Origin: Akanthomyces muscarius
Taxonomy: Eukaryota > Ascomycota > Sordariomycetes > Hypocreales > Cordycipitaceae
Assembly: GCF_028009165.1 (NCBI RefSeq)
Contig: NC_079245.1
Location: 310,001-374,000 of the forward strand
Length of the DNA stretch: 64,000 bases
Direction of reading: 5' to 3'
Shown here: positions 60,390 to 64,000 of the stretch, one piece after another
Layout: every line of letters begins with the position of its first letter
Position numbering within the stretch: the first letter of the stretch is position 1
Notes under the pieces: model-generated
The model's database searches: none
What the model saw: the letters and a program-made list of their open reading frames with translations, nothing else
Told to the model about the DNA's origin: nothing
Translations under genes and position numbers: made by a program

Positions 60390-61079
60390 CTATCGAGTTC
60401 TTACTGAAAACTCATTGCCCTGCTTCTCGCCAAACTCAAGCGGCAGCGAAATGTAGCCGTTGCGCGGATCGCGCACATACTCGATATACCCGCCCGGCGT
60501 GTCCGCCGCATTATCGCCTAGAATCACCGCACCCGTACTCAAATGCGGCTCCAGCAGCTTGAGAATCGGTAAGTACAGCGACCAAGCTCCATCCAGCAGC
60601 ACCAAGTCGATTTTGCCACCGACGCCAAGCGCCAGCGTCTCGCGTGCATCGCCAACGCGAAACTCGACCAAGTCAGTCAGGCCCGCGGCGTCAATGTTAG
60701 CCCTGGCACGTTCTACCTTGCTCGCCTCCAGCTCGGTGCTGATGAGCTGGCCGCCGCCGTTGTCGTGGAGGGCCGCCGCCAGATAAATGGCCGAGACGCC
60801 CATAGAGGTGCCAAACTCGATGATGCGCTTGGCCTTGGCGGCGCGAGCGCACATGTACATGTGGCGTCCAAACTTGGGCGACACGCAAAGGAAGTTGCCG
60901 GCGAGCCCTTGGTACGTGCCTCTCAAGTCCTTGATCTCAGACTCGATGAACGCGGTGGCCCAGTCACCGTCGGGGTGCTTCGCGTTCTCATCATCGCGCA
61001 TTGACGAATCAGCAATTCTGGCTTCTTTGTAAAGCTGTGCAAGAACATCTGCTACGACGCCTGTGCTGAGGGAGTCCAT
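60390..61079 (-). CDS. Small SAM-dependent O-methyltransferase
   Basis: Single exon, 229 aa. Class I methyltransferase of the catechol/caffeoyl-CoA-like group (about 220-240 aa). The SAM loop is IIEFGTSMGVSAIYLAAAL at about 87-105. GQLISTELEASKVERARANI carries the acidic residue that binds the ribose. VEFRVGDARETLAL and IDLVLLDGAWSLYLPIL follow with the metal-/substrate-side Asp. The segment AVILGDNAADTPGGYIEYVRD closes the active site. It lacks a signal peptide, so cytosolic. Substrate unknown. The DUF7136-like gene lies next to it on the same strand. Confidence 0.87.
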   Translation of the reverse strand: MDSLSTGVVADVLAQLYKEARIADSSMRDDENAKHPDGDWATAFIESEIKDLRGTYQGLAGNFLCVSPKFGRHMYMCARAAKAKRIIEFGTSMGVSAIYLAAALHDNGGGQLISTELEASKVERARANIDAAGLTDLVEFRVGDARETLALGVGGKIDLVLLDGAWSLYLPILKLLEPHLSTGAVILGDNAADTPGGYIEYVRDPRNGYISLPLEFGEKQGNEFSVRTR

Positions 61080-62776
61080 GATGTGGTTCGGCTGCTAGTG
61101 AAGCCGCGTGTTGCAGTAGAAGTGGTACAGATTGTAGTGATGATATCCAATTTATGTAGAGAGCGTGAAGGAAGTCTAAAGTTTTCAAGCGACTCATCCC
61201 AGACTGGGAAGATGCTCTCTTTAAATAGTAATTTTGATGTCAGCCACGCCAGAGGCTCGTTCATGTGTCTGTGGCTCGGACATAGATGTGACTAAGGCTA
61301 TCACCGAGTCTAAAAATCGTCAGCCGGAAAAGCACGATAGTATTTGTCTATCAGATCAACTGCAAAGGCAGGTCATTCGGCTACTAGGCCGTATAAAGTC
61401 CACCAACGGTGGTGTAGGCCCTGTCGATCCCTGTTCGCCACGAGCCAATCATATCCGCGCTATCGTACTTTTTGCCGTTTTGAGCAACGGTCAAAGCTTC
61501 AATTCGTTACCTGTCGAAGATAGTGGGGTTCGGCCATATTTCCTATCTCGACGTTTAGGTAATGACAATTAGCGAATATCGTTTGTCTTCCGAGTCATGT
61601 CTCTGGCGTTGGGCGCAGTAGTTGTCGGAGGTGCTTTGGAGGTGAGGCGGATAGTTGCTGACCCTGCGAACGCCAGAGAAGCATTCGCCTCGAACCTACC
61701 AACTCTCGGCATCCCCAGTGTAAACGGCGTCCACGCGTGCTCTCGCTGCGCAATTAACCAATCCAGTCACATGTTTCGTCTCTGCTCAATGCTCGCACTC
61801 AAAATAGAGGAATCCTAAACATAGGCATGATTTAATGACTAGCAAATTAGCGATCATCGAATGATATACAATGCACTGCACGAGGAAGGGCAGCAGCCAG
61901 TCTGCCTGGGCTGTGCCGCCCTAACTATGCCGCCAAAAGCGCCCGCACCTCTCTGGCACGGGGTCTTCGGATGCATGTTCTGAGACATGACATCGTATAA
62001 CTAATTTGAGGGCTGAAGATTCGAGGCTGGCACTTTCTGACTGGTAGCCGCAGCCCACTTTCACGGATTCAGCTGCGGATGCGGCCGCTCCCATGCATAT
62101 CCTGTCCGACTTGCGCATCTCAGCTCCGGCTGAAGGACGCCACCTCAACAATGTCTTGAGTAGGTAGCCAGGGGTGACGTCTCAAATTTGGAAAGGATTT
62201 GTGTCGGTGCGTTTTTCGATTTCGGGTCGTCGGCTGATGGAAACATGGCACGACGACACAGCAGGCAGGGATCACGGTTTCGGGGTATGATTCCAGATCA
62301 AATGAGAGCTTTCCACTTCCATCTCGAGATGATTCTCACATACCAAGTAACCTAGCGACCGCGGTCGAAGAATTTTCACTTACTACGACGCGAAATCTGA
62401 AAGGTGGTATTTAATGCAGTCGGAACGGTCGACACAGGTGTGCGCCCTCAAGTGGTGAAAGCAAGAGGGCACGATTCTCTCTCGCATTGCAGAATCTTTT
62501 GGAAAGCCTCCTCCGATACACCAGCTCTACGTGTTACCTAAGATACAGCCCTGATCAGGCCATAATATTCAGTCCTGCAGCCATGTTTCTCAGCTGACGC
62601 TTGGTAAGGCAGTCTCGTCTACTCGCTTGAAGCCACACAAGGTATATAAGCTCCAGCTGCGCCCTCAGGCTTTTGCTACTTTAGTGACACCTTCAATAAA
62701 ATCAAGATAGCTACCGAAACGAGCTCAAGTATTATTAACTATATTTTTTTACACAAGGCCTCCAAAACATACCACC
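61080..62776. other. Long spacer with the promoter of the small secreted protein gene
   Basis: 1.7 kb with no gene I can support. Plus-strand frames around 61234-61572 and 61597-61818 have no recognisable domain or splice partners. The promoter of the small secreted protein, with its TATA box, is at the right end. Confidence 0.45.
62643..62649 (+). promoter_or_regulatory. TATA box of the small secreted cysteine-rich protein gene
   Basis: TATATAA about 128 bp before the ATG at 62777. Confidence 0.55.
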
Positions 62777-63100
62777 ATGAAGTTCATCGTCTTCGCCGTT
62801 GCCACTCTGGCTTCCTTTGCGACAGCTGCACCAGAGGCGTCCGGGGAGACCACCAAGTGCAAGCCCGCTACTTATCGATGCCAGTCTTCTCACAAAGGCT
62901 GGGAAGTATGCAACACCAGCGGCCAATGGGTTGTAAGTTCATCTTCGAATATTCATCAAAAGGGACCTTTGCTGACAAAACCCTAGTTTGCGGGTGCATG
63001 CCCCGCGAGGACTCTATGCAAGTTCAATGAGGCCAATGGGTCCCCGTACTGCCTACCACGCGGCTTCAAGGCAGTAAAAGATGGCGAGGACGAGATGTGA
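62777..63100 (+). CDS. Small secreted cysteine-rich protein (89 aa, six Cys)
   Basis: Exons 62777-62932 and 62987-63100. Signal peptide MKFIVFAVATLASFATAAP. The mature protein of about 70 aa has cysteines at 28, 35, 45, 57, 63 and 74 with the pattern C-X6-C-X9-C-X11-C-X5-C-X10-C. Motifs GWEVCNTSGQWV and NGSPYCLP recall the W-V-x-x-x-C cores of small fungal secreted proteins and, loosely, chitin-binding CBM19-type modules. I do not claim a family. Six cysteines would form three disulphides in the wall or outside the cell. The intron falls between the Trp-Val and Phe of the core. Candidate effector or wall protein. A TATA box lies upstream. Confidence 0.78.
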
Positions 63101-63770
63101 GCATATAGTTCAATTTTCTAAACGAGCCCCTTGCTCGAAATACATAAATTGAAAGCAATGCAATTTTCTCAACCATGTGCAGTAGACTGAGTGGCCGCTG
63201 AGACTCTGCTGCCACTACAGAGCGGGTGTTAGCAGAGAAGATGTAGTACGCTTCTCACTCCTACATAAGCAATTCAGATGATGCTTATAAAATGGCTAAA
63301 GGCCCCGTGTGAACAGATTTTGGTCGCTCTTTGCGAATAAGATTTACGTCGCCATTCGGAAGCTAGAAATGCATTTATTTTCCTGAGTGACAATAGCGAC
63401 GAAAAATATCCGACATCGTGGCAACGTCCATAAGCTGCAGGCTGGCGGCGCTCAGCATGTCGAATGAGCAACTCACATATGTCTACGAGTCTGCGGTAGG
63501 CGAAAGCCTCCAGATGGTAACTTTGTCAATGTACTCTTAAGAGAACCTTTCATTACGACGCTTATGGCCGCAGCACTCGCATGCACCTTCACCATAAACT
63601 TGTCCTAGACATTTGCGCTGTTCAATTCTAGAAAGGCTTCATTCAAAAACTATCGGGCCTTATGACATGACGCGAACACACAGGTGTAGCCGCAAGTGAA
63701 CCTGAATCCCGCTGCCTCCTCTCTGTGAAGAGAAACTCTACCTAATATTTTCCAAATGGCTGAGCTGCAA
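63101..63770. other. Spacer, nothing seen
   Basis: 670 bp of 3' flank for the two convergent genes. No domain or repeat. Confidence 0.45.
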
Positions 63771-64000
63771 TCAAACAAAAAGAAGTCCAGCCATTGTCAA
63801 AGCAGCCACTGTTACAGCGCCGAGAATGTTAGTGGCTCCCGCTCCAGACTCCTCCGCGCGACCATCAGCAGTTGCATTAGACTTAGACAAAACCCCTCCA
63901 AAAGCATGGCTAGGGCTCTCGTTCTTGATCGACTTGATGACCGTAATCCGGTAGCCAGTCTCTTCCACCTTGTTTGCATTTATGACGGCAACCATACCCT
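63771..64000 (-). CDS. C-terminal end of a probable GPI-anchored protein (partial)
   Basis: Minus-strand frame open to the right edge, so the 5' part lies outside the window. The visible 76 residues end in a small-residue stretch (EESGAGATN) and the hydrophobic tail ILGAVTVAALTMAGLLFV, the layout of a GPI-attachment signal. The preceding VEETGYRITVIKSIKNES is beta-strand-like. Function cannot be told from this fragment. Confidence 0.55.
   Translation of the reverse strand, partial: GMVAVINANKVEETGYRITVIKSIKNESPSHAFGGVLSKSNATADGRAEESGAGATNILGAVTVAALTMAGLLFV

Overview
The window is nuclear DNA from a filamentous ascomycete, most likely a Sordariomycete and plausibly Hypocreales (inference from gene content; no search was run). 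Genes carry short spliceosomal introns (46-190 nt) with GT-AG or GC-AG ends. They include Zn(II)2Cys6 regulators, a class II hydrophobin, a proteinase K-type subtilisin, a CYP52-like P450, a PNP-NACHT-ankyrin receptor and NRPS-type relics. I rebuilt spliced gene models by hand. Each multi-exon model listed sums to a whole number of codons.

Layout. 1-10 kb: catalase-peroxidase (minus), class II hydrophobin (minus) and secreted subtilisin (minus), separated by long spacers. 10.9-27.5 kb is an accessory block: an old-yellow-enzyme relic, a Zn2Cys6 regulator, a sugar-type MFS transporter, a second regulator without a zinc cluster, a wrecked C/A/T/reductase NRPS gene, an intact arylsulfotransferase-like secreted protein, a third regulator of 671 aa in six exons, a CPA2-type cation/proton antiporter and a small DUF4267-type membrane protein. 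This looks like the remains of a specialised-metabolism locus.

28-38.4 kb is mainly housekeeping and GC-rich: succinate-CoA ligase beta, a PhyH dioxygenase, Aim41/YqeY, a RidA protein, a YeeE/YedE sulphur transporter, an MDR oxidoreductase and the rRNA-assembly factor Krr1. 38.7-42.3 kb encodes the NLR-like receptor of 1161 aa.

43.9-64 kb is accessory and secretome-rich: a COMT-type O-methyltransferase, a secreted Dcr2-like phosphoesterase, a multi-pass membrane protein, the CYP52-like P450, a secretory lipase, an NmrA-like reductase beside a regulator with a decayed N-terminus, a GPI-type DUF7136 protein, a small O-methyltransferase, an 89-aa secreted protein with six cysteines and the GPI-like tail of a gene running off the right edge.

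Possible joint roles (inference). Subtilisin, lipase, CYP52, hydrophobin and the small secreted protein fit growth on or in a protein- and lipid-rich host or surface. The NLR-like gene fits fungal self/non-self or anti-parasite defence. I saw no rRNA gene, tRNA, CRISPR array or intact transposon.
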